From Bermanella sp. (GTDB lineage Bacteria; Pseudomonadota; Gammaproteobacteria; Pseudomonadales; Oceanobacteraceae), in NCBI GenBank assembly GCA_002683575.1, contig NYTP01000002.1:1-59415 (forward strand): DNA of 59,415 nucleotides, in the 5' to 3' direction. Position numbers and translations under genes: made by a program. Positions within the stretch are counted from its first letter, which is position 1, and every line of letters starts with the position of its first letter. Positions 1-8,745 of the stretch are shown here, piece after piece. The notes beneath the pieces were generated by a model. That model had not been told where the DNA came from. It was given only the letters and a program-made list of their open reading frames with translations, and ran no database searches.

Positions 1-1
1 A

Positions 2-295
2 TACTGCGAAGTCATCGCTGATGATAAAGCTGAGTATAACGAGCTGGTAAAAGACGAAGAATTTAATCAAGATTTTTTTATGGATGTATTCGTGCATAAA
101 GCCACTGAAAAATTCGGTGCACTTGCACAAGACATGAAATTTCACATGCTGGAGCCCGGTGCACTTGGCGGCAAGTATGCGGTGTTTAATGTGAAGCCTA
201 TTGCCTTTGATAGAATCATTAAATTCTCAGGGGAGCTTGCGCAAAAAATCGATCGCGCTGGCGGTAAAAAAGTCAATTACACCCCTTTAAGCTAA
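2..295 (+). CDS. Hypothetical protein, 5' end cut by window
   Basis: The reading frame is open from the left edge of the window to a TAA at 293-295, so only the last 97 residues of a protein are present. The visible part is mixed charged/hydrophobic with no membrane segment, no cysteine pair beyond one Cys near the edge, and a Gly-rich turn (EPGALGGKY). I do not recognise the family. An internal ATG at 80 could start a 71-residue protein, but the frame continues upstream without a stop and no Shine-Dalgarno precedes that ATG, so a truncated longer gene is the better reading. It is followed by the TRIC channel gene 34 nt downstream on the same strand, which may be cotranscribed. Confidence 0.6.
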   Translation, partial: YCEVIADDKAEYNELVKDEEFNQDFFMDVFVHKATEKFGALAQDMKFHMLEPGALGGKYAVFNVKPIAFDRIIKFSGELAQKIDRAGGKKVNYTPLS

Positions 296-329
296 GCGCT
301 GTTTGACTATTTGATAGGAGAAACCAAGC

Positions 330-941
330 TTGCCCTTTGACCTACTCTATTACGCGGGACTGGCCGGTATTGCAGTATTTGCTATCTCAGGCGCACTAGC
401 CGCTGCCGAAAAAGAGCTGGATATCCTTGGATTTATTTTATTCGCAACCGTGACGGGAATTGGTGGTGGCACGGTGCGCGATTTAATTCTAGGTGTCGAG
501 GTGGCTTGGGTGGCTAGTCCTATGGATTTAAAAACCTGTATTGCTGCTGCTATTTTAACCTACTTTGCTGCAGGTCAGATTATCCGCCGCCAGCGCCTTC
601 TGGTATGGATGGACGCCATGGGTCTTGCACTGTTTAGCGTGCTAGGCACGGCTAAGGCCTACCACCTTGGTGCAGACCCGTTAGTGGCCATTGCCATGGG
701 CATGATCACACCGACTTTCGGCTCAATTATTCGAGATATATTATTAGATCGACAGCCGGTATTACTGCAACCTGAGATCTATGTGAGTGCGGCTATTTCA
801 GGCAGTGTCAGTTACCTACTGTTTATCCATCTGTTTGAGCAGCCTGACTTAAGTATTTTATTAGCCATTAGCACAGCGTTTTGTGTGAGAGCCGCAGCCA
901 TTATATGGGATTTGCGTTTACCCAAGTTTAAGCGCCTGTAA
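330..941 (+). CDS. TRIC-type cation channel family membrane protein (UPF0126, YadS-like)
   Basis: This 203-residue protein is almost entirely hydrophobic, with about seven predicted membrane segments. It has the duplicated glycine-rich signature of the bacterial TRIC/UPF0126 family: GIGGGTVRDLILG near residue 47 and a second copy, ITPTFGSIIRDILL, near residue 128. Family members form trimeric monovalent-cation channels in the inner membrane; the physiological role in bacteria is unclear. The start is a TTG at 330, chosen because a GGAG at 317-320 lies 9 nt upstream and the hydrophobic domain begins at once. Length is normal for the family. Confidence 0.85.
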   Translation: MPFDLLYYAGLAGIAVFAISGALAAAEKELDILGFILFATVTGIGGGTVRDLILGVEVAWVASPMDLKTCIAAAILTYFAAGQIIRRQRLLVWMDAMGLALFSVLGTAKAYHLGADPLVAIAMGMITPTFGSIIRDILLDRQPVLLQPEIYVSAAISGSVSYLLFIHLFEQPDLSILLAISTAFCVRAAAIIWDLRLPKFKRL

Positions 942-1091
942 TATCGGGTCTTTCACTGATTCTAAGCCTCCCTTTATATAGGCTACACTTAGGAACAGTG
1001 TTTTAATTGCAATGAGTTTTAATGAACCGTACATTAGCGTCCTTGCCAACTAATGGTTCTTTTGCACAAAAGAAGTTGATCTGAGAAGTCT

Positions 1092-1865
1092 ATGTCAAAG
1101 CATCGCGCCAAAATAGAAATCCAAGGTACTCAAGGTAAATTAGCCGCCATTCTTGAAAAACCAGGGCCTCACCCAAAAGCCTTTGTGCTTTATGCCCATT
1201 GCTTCACCTGCGGTAAAGATAGCTTAGCGGCATCACGCATTAGCCGTGGGTTGGTTGCTCAAGGTTACGCGGTATTGCGCTACGACTTTGCTGGTATTGG
1301 CCATAGTGAAGGCCAGTTTGAGGATACTAACTTTACCACCAGCGTCGATGATTTAGTTATGGTGGCAGATTATCTTAAAGACAATTACCAAGCCCCTGCT
1401 ATTTTAATCGGCCATAGCTTTGGCGGCGCCGTTGTATTAGGCGCAACAAGCAAAATTAAAAGTATTAAAGGCGTGGTTACCGTGGCAGCACCTTCTAAGC
1501 CTTGTCATGTGATTAAACAGTTTGCCGAATTTGAAGATGAAATCATGACAAAAGGTCAAGCGGATGTTTTGCTGTCAGGTCGCTCTTTTGTCATGAAAAA
1601 ACAGTTTTTAGACGATGTGTATAATCAAAACCAAGATGAAACCATTCGCAAAATGAAAACCCCACTGTTGGTATTTCACTCTCCTCGTGATACTACGGTT
1701 TTAATCAAGGAAGCCGAGCATATTTATAACTATGCAAAGCATCCTAAAAGTTTCATTAGTTTAGATCCAGCCGATCACCTATTAAGCAGCAGTAAGCATG
1801 CTGCTTATGTTGCTTCAAGTGTGGCCGTTTGGGCTGAGCATTATATCGAAGATAATAACGCTTGA
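1092..1865 (+). CDS. Alpha/beta hydrolase (stand-alone form of the hydrolase-OsmC family)
   Basis: A 257-residue cytoplasmic alpha/beta hydrolase. The nucleophile elbow GHSFGG puts the catalytic Ser at 109. A conserved Asp (HSPRDTTV) and His (DPADHLLS) complete the triad. The AHCFTCGKDS loop near residue 35 and the YDFAGIGHSEG turn are typical of the hydrolase domain that in many proteobacteria is fused to a C-terminal OsmC peroxidase domain. Here the protein ends after the hydrolase domain, so the OsmC part is absent and no separate OsmC gene lies beside it. The substrate is unknown. The start has a GAGAAG Shine-Dalgarno about 8 nt upstream. A weak hairpin follows the stop. Confidence 0.85.
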   Translation: MSKHRAKIEIQGTQGKLAAILEKPGPHPKAFVLYAHCFTCGKDSLAASRISRGLVAQGYAVLRYDFAGIGHSEGQFEDTNFTTSVDDLVMVADYLKDNYQAPAILIGHSFGGAVVLGATSKIKSIKGVVTVAAPSKPCHVIKQFAEFEDEIMTKGQADVLLSGRSFVMKKQFLDDVYNQNQDETIRKMKTPLLVFHSPRDTTVLIKEAEHIYNYAKHPKSFISLDPADHLLSSSKHAAYVASSVAVWAEHYIEDNNA

Positions 1866-1872
1866 TTAAGCT

Positions 1873-1897
1873 GCGCCCTAGACGTTTTTTGGGGCGC
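1873..1897 (+). terminator. Weak intrinsic terminator after the hydrolase gene
   Basis: GCGCCC at 1873-1878 pairs with GGGCGC at 1892-1897 across a 13-nt loop containing a T run; T-rich sequence follows. The loop is large and the tail interrupted, so efficiency is doubtful. Confidence 0.4.
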
Positions 1898-1959
1898 TTT
1901 ACCTTTATTTAATTTCACCTAAACTGCTTTACTAGCACGACCCAAATCTCGAGTACTTC

Positions 1960-2592
1960 ATGTTAGAAACCTATGTTGTGGCATTCACCACTATCTTTGC
2001 AACCGTTGGTCCATTAGATGTGGCCGCTGTCTTTGCTGCATTGACCGCAGGCACATCCAAAGCTAAGGCTAAGTCCATGGCTTACAGAGGCACCGCTATC
2101 GCCACCTTTATACTGCTAGGTTTTGCCTTGGGCGGCGAAATTATTTTACAAACTCTAGGTATTTCCATGGCCGCGCTAAAAGTGGCCGGTGGTATTTTGC
2201 TTCTGTTAATCGCGATTGATTTAGTCTTTGCCCGAACCAGTGGTGGCTTTAGCACAACCGATGAAGAAAACGATGAAGCCAGTATCAAGCAAGATATTTC
2301 GGTATTTCCGTTAGCCACGCCGCTCATTGCCGGGCCCGGTGCGATGGGGGCCGCTATTTTATTAATGGCTAAAAGTGCTGAGGAGCCATCACTTCAAGCC
2401 ATGGTAATCGCTGCTATTTTATCCATTATGTTGCTTACGCTTTGTTTATTATTAATCGCCACGCGTGTGCAAAAGGTATTGGGAATTACAGGCATGCAGG
2501 TGATTACAAGGGTTTTTGGTGTACTGCTTGCTGCACTTGCAGTTCAGTTTATGCTGGATGGTTTAGTCCAAAGTCAATTACTTGCTCACTAA
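1960..2592 (+). CDS. MarC family integral membrane protein (UPF0056)
   Basis: This 210-residue protein has about six membrane segments in two groups of three, separated by an acidic loop near residue 105 (TTDEENDEAS). The PLATPLIAGPGAM motif near residue 120 is the signature of the MarC/YchE/YhgN family. Despite the name, MarC proteins are not proven antibiotic transporters, so the function stays open. It stands alone with its own upstream gap of 94 nt and converges on the LETM1-like gene (10 nt between stop codons). Length is normal for the family. Confidence 0.88.
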   Translation: MLETYVVAFTTIFATVGPLDVAAVFAALTAGTSKAKAKSMAYRGTAIATFILLGFALGGEIILQTLGISMAALKVAGGILLLLIAIDLVFARTSGGFSTTDEENDEASIKQDISVFPLATPLIAGPGAMGAAILLMAKSAEEPSLQAMVIAAILSIMLLTLCLLLIATRVQKVLGITGMQVITRVFGVLLAALAVQFMLDGLVQSQLLAH

Positions 2593-2602
2593 CATTGTGA
2601 TT

Positions 2603-3040
2603 TTATTCTTTCGAATCATGTTCAAGGACATGATTCGTTTTAACATCACTCTCTAAACGATTTCGCGTTTCCTGGGCTAAAATCACTTCAAATTCTTCTA
2701 GGGTTTTTAAGTCATCTTTATTCAAGTCTTGAAACGCACTGGGTAAGACTTCTACTCCAAAACGTTTCCCAAGTGCACACAAGGCAGGCAAGGTAACCAC
2801 GCTGCCTGGCGTGAGAGCCAAGACAAATAACCCCGCCATTTTATGCACATCTTTTAATTGTTCTAATGCCGCCTCTATTTCTTGCGGCTCAGGTTTATGG
2901 CCCTTAGGAAACTTTTGCGTCAACACACTAAAAAAGGTTTTCATCATCACTCGGGTTTCTTCTTTTTCTTGTTTCAACCCTTGAATGGTTTTAGAAACCG
3001 ACTGCAAATAGCGTTTTTGTGCATCGAGATAGCGTTTCAT
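2603..3040 (-). CDS. Small LETM1-domain-like protein
   Basis: A 145-residue soluble protein. The N-terminal third is a basic helix rich in Lys/Glu. The centre (about residues 68-105) contains FVLALTPGSVVTLPALCALG followed by KRFGVEVLPSAF. This resembles the core of the LETM1 domain, where a hydrophobic segment with a Pro-Gly turn is followed by a Leu-Pro-Ser-x-Phe motif. The remainder is an acidic helix. LETM1 domains are best known from mitochondrial ribosome-binding and ion-exchange proteins; short bacterial versions are uncharacterised. A strong AGGAG lies 5 nt before the ATG. The gene starts 17 nt after the stop of the RhlE-like helicase, so the two are probably cotranscribed. The family call rests on motif resemblance only. 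Confidence 0.6.
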   Translation of the reverse strand: MKRYLDAQKRYLQSVSKTIQGLKQEKEETRVMMKTFFSVLTQKFPKGHKPEPQEIEAALEQLKDVHKMAGLFVLALTPGSVVTLPALCALGKRFGVEVLPSAFQDLNKDDLKTLEEFEVILAQETRNRLESDVKTNHVLEHDSKE

Positions 3041-3057
3041 ATTCTCCTGTCCTTACA

Positions 3058-4305
3058 TTATGTACGGCGGCGTTTATTACCGGTGGCCTTGCCCATGGCT
3101 CGCTGTTTGGCTCGGCGCTTTTGAGCGGCCTTACTATTTTTTTTATCTGCAACGGGTGCTTTGGTAAAATCAGGTTCAAATCCTGGGTACCACTGTTGAT
3201 TTAAGCGAGTATTGAGCAGTACTTCGATTTCTTCAAGTAGATATTGTTCCTCTTGAGCTAAAAGAGAAATCGCCAAACCATCTTCCCCTGCACGGCCCGT
3301 GCGCCCAATGCGGTGAATATAATCCTCGGCAATATAGGGCAACTCATAGTTGATAACATATTTAAGTTGTCGAATATCCAAACCTCTGGCGGCTACATCC
3401 GTTGCGACTAAGACCCTTGCCTTTCCTTGTTTAAAGTCTTCCAGTGCTCGCTCTCTTGCTCCTTGGCTTTTATCACCATGAATACTCTCAGTCACCAGCC
3501 CATCTTTTTTCATTTCTTTAGCTAGGGTGTCTGCACCTTGTTTTGTTCGAGTAAATACCAAAACTTGGTGCCAGTTTTTACTGCCAATCAAATACGAGAT
3601 GAATTCACGTTTTCGATCGCTATCCAGGTTATACACAATTTGCTCAACCGGTGCTGCCACGCTATTACGATCGTGTACTTCAATAATTTTAGGTTGCTGC
3701 AAAAGGGTTTGGCTAAGCTTAAAAATAGCGTCATCCAAGGTGGCACTGAACAACATGGTTTGGCGACTTTTAGGCAAGCGCTTTAAGATAATATTAATAT
3801 CATCGATAAACCCCATATCCAGCATACGGTCCGCTTCATCGAGTATTAATGTGTTTAAGTGGCTTACATCCAACGTGCCTTTAAATAAATGATCAATTAA
3901 TCGCCCCGGTGTGGCCACTAAAATATCCACCCCTTTTTTTAAGATATCCACTTGCGCACCAATACTCACGCCACCGTAAACAATGGTGGATTGAATAGCC
4001 GTATTTTCGCTATAGGCCTGCACACTTTTAAATACTTGTAATGCCAGCTCCCGTGTCGGCGCGAGTATGAGCGCACTTACGTTTACAGCAGAAGGTGTCG
4101 AGCGAGGATTTTGTAAAAGGCGATGAATGATGGGCAAAACAAAAGCGGCTGTTTTACCGGTACCGGTTTGCGCACCCGCTAAAACGTCATTGCCTGATAG
4201 TGCTTCTGGAATGACTTGCTGTTGAACCGCAGTAGGCTCGTCATATTTAAGACCCACCAGCGTGCTTGTAATTGCTTCGTGTAAGCCTAATTGTTCGAAC
4301 CCCAT
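3058..4305 (-). CDS. rhlE: DEAD-box ATP-dependent RNA helicase, RhlE-like
   Basis: This 415-residue helicase has the full superfamily 2 motif set: Q motif (PTAVQQQ), AQTGTGKT (I), PTRELALQ (Ia), TPGRLID (Ib), DEAD (II), SAT (III), VATDVAARGLD (V) and HRIGRTGRAG (VI). The short basic C-terminal tail (KKNSKAAQKRRAKQRAMG and onward) fits the RhlE group, which acts in rRNA processing, ribosome assembly and RNA turnover. It lacks the RNA-binding domain of DbpA and the long tail of DeaD. The ATG is preceded by AGAGTAGG. The LETM1-like gene follows 17 nt downstream in the same direction. Confidence 0.88.
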   Translation of the reverse strand: MGFEQLGLHEAITSTLVGLKYDEPTAVQQQVIPEALSGNDVLAGAQTGTGKTAAFVLPIIHRLLQNPRSTPSAVNVSALILAPTRELALQVFKSVQAYSENTAIQSTIVYGGVSIGAQVDILKKGVDILVATPGRLIDHLFKGTLDVSHLNTLILDEADRMLDMGFIDDINIILKRLPKSRQTMLFSATLDDAIFKLSQTLLQQPKIIEVHDRNSVAAPVEQIVYNLDSDRKREFISYLIGSKNWHQVLVFTRTKQGADTLAKEMKKDGLVTESIHGDKSQGARERALEDFKQGKARVLVATDVAARGLDIRQLKYVINYELPYIAEDYIHRIGRTGRAGEDGLAISLLAQEEQYLLEEIEVLLNTRLNQQWYPGFEPDFTKAPVADKKNSKAAQKRRAKQRAMGKATGNKRRRT

Positions 4306-4378
4306 AACCTACTCTTTTACCGCTGCATAATATGAGTCGCAGTATACCAGAGGCTTAGGGGTTCCCTGTTACCCTTTT

Positions 4379-6331
4379 TTAATTGTGAACCTGAGCCAAT
4401 CGTCGTGCGGCTTCTGTGTCTACTTGTAGCCAGTCTTGATAGACATGCTGGGTTGGTAACGCGATGCTGCGAGCAAATCCAGGTAGCGTTAACTCATCTT
4501 GTGTCAGTGAAATCTCGCTTTCATCAATGCAAGGTGCGCCATAACGATAAATAACACTCAGCTGACCCATACTGGCTTGATGGTCATAGTCCATGGCTTT
4601 TTGTTGAGTCAGTACGGCTCGGCTTTCATATAGGTTATAAATCACATCTCCATGACGTTGAATCAACATATTCTTCACCACATCAGGTGATAACACGACG
4701 GCACTTGCGTTATTACCACCAAACCCTTTTGAGTTTAAAAACGCTACCTGCCAGTGCTTTGCGGTTTTTTTAATGTGCTTAAGGGGGATATGCAAACGCT
4801 CAGCAAACACATCCTCAGCGATATGATCAATCCCGTTCACTTTCGGTATGACACCATGGGCAAATATGCCAAGGGTCATGGCTAGTTGGTCACCACTGGC
4901 GGAGGCCAAAGAATGACCCAAATATGATTTAACCGCACATACAGGCCAATCCTTAATGGCAAATGTCTGCGCAATTTCATGGTAAATCTTCGATTCTGTT
5001 ACGCGGTTAAAAGGGGTGCTGGAACCATGGGCTTGAATGAAGCTATGCTCACGCACAGCACGCTCACCAAGCAGCGCTTGGGCTGAGGCCACCGCTTTGG
5101 CCATGGTAATCATGTTGCCCGCACCAGGCGTGGATATGGACTGCTTTATGCCATCTGCATTCACAAACACGTCACTGACCGCACCATATATTTGCGCACC
5201 TAAAGACATGGCCAATGTATCGTCCATCAGCAAAAAATATTGGCTGGATTCGGCAATGGTGAAGCCACAGTTATCCGAAAAAGGCCGGCTACTTCTTTGT
5301 AAATCCGCGTCAAGTGTGTTGTCTAAATTGCGCAACCCTTCTTCACTGGCAAGGGCGCCCATACTGGCGTAACCGTCGATGATTTCAGAGGTAATGGGAG
5401 TTTCACTGTTGCCCACCAACACCACTTTTTTGCGGCCACTTTGAATATCTTCCATGCCCGCTTTTAGGTTATACAAAAAGCTGGCACACGCGCCGGTAAT
5501 GGAGCCGGTGCTGCCGACACTGCCAAGTACATAGGCGTTAATGAAATCCGCCGTCATGCTGTTATGCCCAAGGGGACACTGTTTACTGGTAATACGCTGG
5601 CCCTTTAAACGAGCATTCAGCATACCGCCCAAACCCGCTTCATCCAGTTGCCCCATGATATTACTGGAGTAAACGGCCACATCATCAGGACTGACAGCAT
5701 CGGCTATGGTTTGCCATGGAATACCGCAACTATTAATCGCATCCGATGCCCCTAGTATGGCCATCTGTAATGACCGCGGGTGAAAACGCGAAGCATAATG
5801 CTGGTTAGGCATAAAACCAGACGGAAACTGCCCAGCCCCTTTCACCCCCAAGGCCCGTACCGTGTTGATCTTCACATCCACAGGGCCAATCAGCGTCACC
5901 TTAACGGTTTTCTTATTCAAAGGGGTCACTTGCCAGTCATCAGGGATAACTGGAGGCATCTGCTTAGTTGATATCTCAAAACTAACGGGCTGTTGAGTAT
6001 TCAGCGTGACACTCTGCTGCCAAGGCACGGCATCCGCATCGAAATACGTTTTTTCAATACGGCGCACTAAGGTGCTTTTAAGGATTACTTGGGAGTACTC
6101 CGCTTCCAGCTCAGCCAAGCTGAACACACGCCCCAGCGTATCGAGATAACTCAACGGCTCTTGCGTTTTTACGCTAACCAGCCCCATTAAAACCGCTAAA
6201 TCGGCGTAGGCGGCTTGCCTCTCACGCGCACTTAGGGTGTCGATAATTAATCGTTTATAACCATGATGAAACGAGGAACGCCCAGCCGCGTTATAGCCGC
6301 CAAAGCCAACAATAAGAGGTAAACTTGCCAT
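4379..6331 (-). CDS. fabY: Beta-ketoacyl-ACP synthase, FabY-like
   Basis: A 650-residue thiolase-fold ketoacyl synthase, much longer than FabB/FabF (about 410). The catalytic Cys is C282 in TGACASFLYN. The two histidines are H435 (AHGSSTP) and H473 (KSYLGHS, with K468). About 150 extra N-terminal residues beginning VGFGGYNAAGRSSFHHG match the long initiating synthase FabY of Pseudomonas aeruginosa (about 634 residues), which condenses acetyl-CoA with malonyl-ACP to start fatty acid synthesis. Standing alone outside a PKS or PUFA cluster supports that reading. The gene is divergent from a GlxA-like regulator across 205 nt. Substrate preference is inferred from the family. Confidence 0.75.
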   Translation of the reverse strand: MASLPLIVGFGGYNAAGRSSFHHGYKRLIIDTLSARERQAAYADLAVLMGLVSVKTQEPLSYLDTLGRVFSLAELEAEYSQVILKSTLVRRIEKTYFDADAVPWQQSVTLNTQQPVSFEISTKQMPPVIPDDWQVTPLNKKTVKVTLIGPVDVKINTVRALGVKGAGQFPSGFMPNQHYASRFHPRSLQMAILGASDAINSCGIPWQTIADAVSPDDVAVYSSNIMGQLDEAGLGGMLNARLKGQRITSKQCPLGHNSMTADFINAYVLGSVGSTGSITGACASFLYNLKAGMEDIQSGRKKVVLVGNSETPITSEIIDGYASMGALASEEGLRNLDNTLDADLQRSSRPFSDNCGFTIAESSQYFLLMDDTLAMSLGAQIYGAVSDVFVNADGIKQSISTPGAGNMITMAKAVASAQALLGERAVREHSFIQAHGSSTPFNRVTESKIYHEIAQTFAIKDWPVCAVKSYLGHSLASASGDQLAMTLGIFAHGVIPKVNGIDHIAEDVFAERLHIPLKHIKKTAKHWQVAFLNSKGFGGNNASAVVLSPDVVKNMLIQRHGDVIYNLYESRAVLTQQKAMDYDHQASMGQLSVIYRYGAPCIDESEISLTQDELTLPGFARSIALPTQHVYQDWLQVDTEAARRLAQVHN

Positions 6332-6536
6332 GACCCGCTCTTCATTAAATGAACAATGGCATCAGTGTAAGATCCGGCATTCACGCTAGATACGTCATAT
6401 CAGCCATATAAATTGGCATTAAGGACATCGAGGCTTAATCCAGCAAAACAGGGATAAGAAAACCATTGAAGAAGCCTATAAATGCTATAGATTGGACATT
6501 CAGGCCATAAAATAAGCTGTATTAGCCAGATAGATT
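6332..6536. promoter_or_regulatory. Divergent promoter region between fabY-like gene and GlxA-like regulator
   Basis: The 205-nt AT-rich gap separates two divergent start codons and must contain promoters for both. I see no confident -35/-10 pair and no clear long palindrome. By the usual logic of divergent AraC-family genes, the regulator may bind here; that is inference from arrangement only. Confidence 0.5.
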
Positions 6537-7520
6537 ATGAATCACATTACCTTTTTCTGCTGTGAGCAAATGCTTGCCACCAGCATGACATTACCCATTG
6601 AAATGTTTCGCGCGGCGCAAAACGCCGCCCAAGTGCAAAGTCGCACCATGGCACCACTGGATATCGTGACAGCAGGCTTAAGCTGCGACAAGGTTCAAAC
6701 CGCAGCCGGCTTTAGTTTGGTGCCGGACCACACGCTAGACGAAATTACCCATACTGATATTTTATTTTTACCCGCCCTGTGGCGGAATCCAAAATCCTCA
6801 TTGCGACAAAACCCACAACTTTTGGCCTGGATAAAACGCCTTCATAGCCAGGGGACGCTGATTTGCAGCGTGGGTATTGGTGTGAGTTTTTTAGCGGAAA
6901 CCGGATTATTGGATGATCAAGCAGCAACGACCCACTGGTATTACTTTGATCGTTTTAAAAAAGATTACCCAAATATTCAGCTTAAGCGTCAGCATTTTAT
7001 TGTGCAGGCTGGCAACTTATACACCGCCGCCAGCGTCAATGCGTTTGCTGATCTTACCGTGCACTTAATACAAAAAATTTATAATAAATTAGTGGCCATG
7101 CATGTTGAACGGCATTTTTCCCATGAAGTGCGCAAAGCTTATAGCAGTACCAGCTTTGTTAATGAACACAGTCAACACCCGGATGAAGATATCGTCGAGA
7201 TTCAAGTCTGGTTACAAGACCAATTCCATAAAGATATCACCATTAAATCTTTGGCAGAGCAATTTGAATTGAGTGTTAGAACGTTAAATAGACGCTTTAA
7301 AAGTGCCACGGGCATCACCCCTCTTAACTACTTACAACAACTAAGAGTCGATGCAGCAAAAGATTTACTTAAGAATACCAATTTATCCATTTACGAAGTA
7401 GCGTGTCAGGTGGGGTATCATGATCTATCGCACTTTAATCGTTTATTTAAACGTTTATTGGCCACCAATCCTAAAAAGTACCGAGACATGGTACGTGCAA
7501 AATTATTCAGCAGTCACTAA
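6537..7520 (+). CDS. GlxA family transcriptional regulator (DJ-1/PfpI domain plus AraC HTH)
   Basis: A 327-residue two-domain regulator. Residues 1 to about 190 form a DJ-1/PfpI class I amidotransferase-like fold, ending in the conserved GLLDDQAATTHW segment. The position of the usual nucleophile elbow reads ICSVGIGVSF; the aligned Cys appears replaced by Gly, so a ligand-sensing rather than catalytic role is likely. Residues about 220-320 are a double helix-turn-helix AraC domain (KSLAEQFELSVRTLNRRF, then VACQVGYHDLSHFNRLFKR). It is divergent from the FabY-like gene and may control it, though target and ligand cannot be read from the sequence. Its stop is 1 nt from the convergent arfB stop. 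Confidence 0.87.
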   Translation: MNHITFFCCEQMLATSMTLPIEMFRAAQNAAQVQSRTMAPLDIVTAGLSCDKVQTAAGFSLVPDHTLDEITHTDILFLPALWRNPKSSLRQNPQLLAWIKRLHSQGTLICSVGIGVSFLAETGLLDDQAATTHWYYFDRFKKDYPNIQLKRQHFIVQAGNLYTAASVNAFADLTVHLIQKIYNKLVAMHVERHFSHEVRKAYSSTSFVNEHSQHPDEDIVEIQVWLQDQFHKDITIKSLAEQFELSVRTLNRRFKSATGITPLNYLQQLRVDAAKDLLKNTNLSIYEVACQVGYHDLSHFNRLFKRLLATNPKKYRDMVRAKLFSSH

Positions 7521-7521
7521 C

Positions 7522-7938
7522 TTACATCACACGGCCGCGTAAGGCCTTGGTTTGACCGTGCTTGGTTTTTTTATCCATGCGTTTCTTTTTAGCAGAACGA
7601 CTAGGCGTTGTGGGGCGACGTGTTTTTTGCACCACGTTGACCTGACGAATAAGCGCCGCGAGGCGCTCAAGGGCCGCTTGGCGATTTAACTCCTGGCTGC
7701 GATGCTCTTGGCTTTTAATCACGATACAGCCGTCTTTTGTTAAACGGTAATCACTTAAGGCAAGTAAACGTTCTTTATAAAATTCAGGCAGGCTCGACGC
7801 TTTTATATCAAAGCGTAAATGGATGGCGCTTGAAACTTTATTCACATTTTGACCGCCCGCACCTTGTGCGCGAATGGCCTGCATTTCGATTTCACTACTG
7901 GGAATCGAAACATGGTTGGAGATAATCAGCATAATCAC
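7522..7938 (-). CDS. arfB: Alternative ribosome-rescue factor B (peptidyl-tRNA hydrolase ArfB/YaeJ)
   Basis: This 138-residue protein has the catalytic GGQ motif in [20 protein letters not shown] near residue 27, as in class I release factors, and no codon-recognition domain. The very basic C-terminal tail ([19 protein letters not shown] and onward) is the part that enters the empty mRNA channel. ArfB releases nascent chains from ribosomes stalled without a stop codon. The first ATG encodes MIM; the second Met, two codons later (7932), aligns better with E. coli YaeJ and is an equally possible start. The gene stands alone. Confidence 0.93.
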   Translation of the reverse strand: MIMLIISNHVSIPSSEIEMQAIRAQGAGGQNVNKVSSAIHLRFDIKASSLPEFYKERLLALSDYRLTKDGCIVIKSQEHRSQELNRQAALERLAALIRQVNVVQKTRRPTTPSRSAKKKRMDKKTKHGQTKALRGRVM

Positions 7939-7992
7939 TTAAATTTGTGTCTTATGCCAAGGGTAGCATAACTGCTGTCCACATAGAAAATG

Positions 7993-8673
7993 CTACACAC
8001 TGGCCCATCCACGCAATAAATTATGATAAAGGCCACTTAAGCGCCTAACTTCATTATCATCTCGCCCGCGTTCGGCGGTCAGTATTTGAATAGACTGATC
8101 AAGCTCAAATAACTGCTCTCTTTGTGTAGGCTCAGCCACCATGCTTTGCACCCAAAAGAAAGAAGCTATGCGCTTACCCTGGGTAACAGGCTTCACTTCA
8201 TGCAAGCTCGATGATGGATACACAATAATATCCCCTGCGTTTAATTTTACCTCTTGTGCACCAAACTGTGTTTCGATGCTCAGTTCTCCACCTTCGTACT
8301 CATCCGCGTCAGATAAAAATAACGTGGCGGATACATCCGAGCGCATTAACCGGCCATCCGGTAATGTCATGACAGAGCCATCAATATGCAATCCATAGTG
8401 ACCACCATCTTGATAACAATTAAATCGTGGTGGAAACACAGTATGAGGCAAGGTGGCGGACACAAACAAAGGGTGCTGCTTAACCGCTTGGGTAATGACT
8501 TGGCCCAATTGCTTCGCAAGGTCTGATGTTTCATCCAGCTGTAAATTGCTTTTTACATCGGCCGATAATCCGCCAGCGGTGCGTCGACCATCATGCCAAG
8601 GATCTTGCTCGATGGCCTCACGTAACCGCAAAGCATCTTCACGGCTGATAATTTGTTCAATCGGTAACAACAT
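7993..8673 (-). CDS. piuC: Fe(II)/2-oxoglutarate dioxygenase, PKHD-type hydroxylase (PiuC/YbiX family)
   Basis: A 226-residue dioxygenase. The iron ligands are His and Asp of GLHIDGSVM and His of SSLHEVKPV, with the 2-oxoglutarate-binding Arg in GKRIASFFW. The open frame extends to 8730, but the ATG at 8673 follows a perfect GGAGG and gives the normal family length, so it is used here. PiuC/YbiX enzymes usually sit beside a catecholate TonB-dependent receptor and are iron-repressed. The receptor gene lies 72 nt upstream on the same strand with a terminator between, so expression may depend on read-through. The true substrate is unknown. Confidence 0.9.
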   Translation of the reverse strand: MLLPIEQIISREDALRLREAIEQDPWHDGRRTAGGLSADVKSNLQLDETSDLAKQLGQVITQAVKQHPLFVSATLPHTVFPPRFNCYQDGGHYGLHIDGSVMTLPDGRLMRSDVSATLFLSDADEYEGGELSIETQFGAQEVKLNAGDIIVYPSSSLHEVKPVTQGKRIASFFWVQSMVAEPTQREQLFELDQSIQILTAERGRDDNEVRRLSGLYHNLLRGWASV

Positions 8674-8693
8674 GCAACCTCCTGATTCATTAA

Positions 8694-8728
8694 TAAAAAA
8701 ATACCGAGCACAGGGCTCGGTATTTTTC
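8694..8728 (-). terminator. Intrinsic terminator after the siderophore receptor gene
   Basis: ATACCGAGC at 8701-8709 pairs perfectly with GCTCGGTAT at 8715-8723 around a 5-nt loop. There is an A run on the left and a T run on the right, so it can act in both directions. It lies between the receptor gene and piuC. Confidence 0.8.
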
Positions 8729-8745
8729 ACACACTCAAGGCTTAA

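Noticed and set aside
8674-8730. Upstream start for PiuC at 8730
   Set aside because: It would run through the receptor terminator; the ATG at 8673 has a perfect GGAGG and gives the family length.
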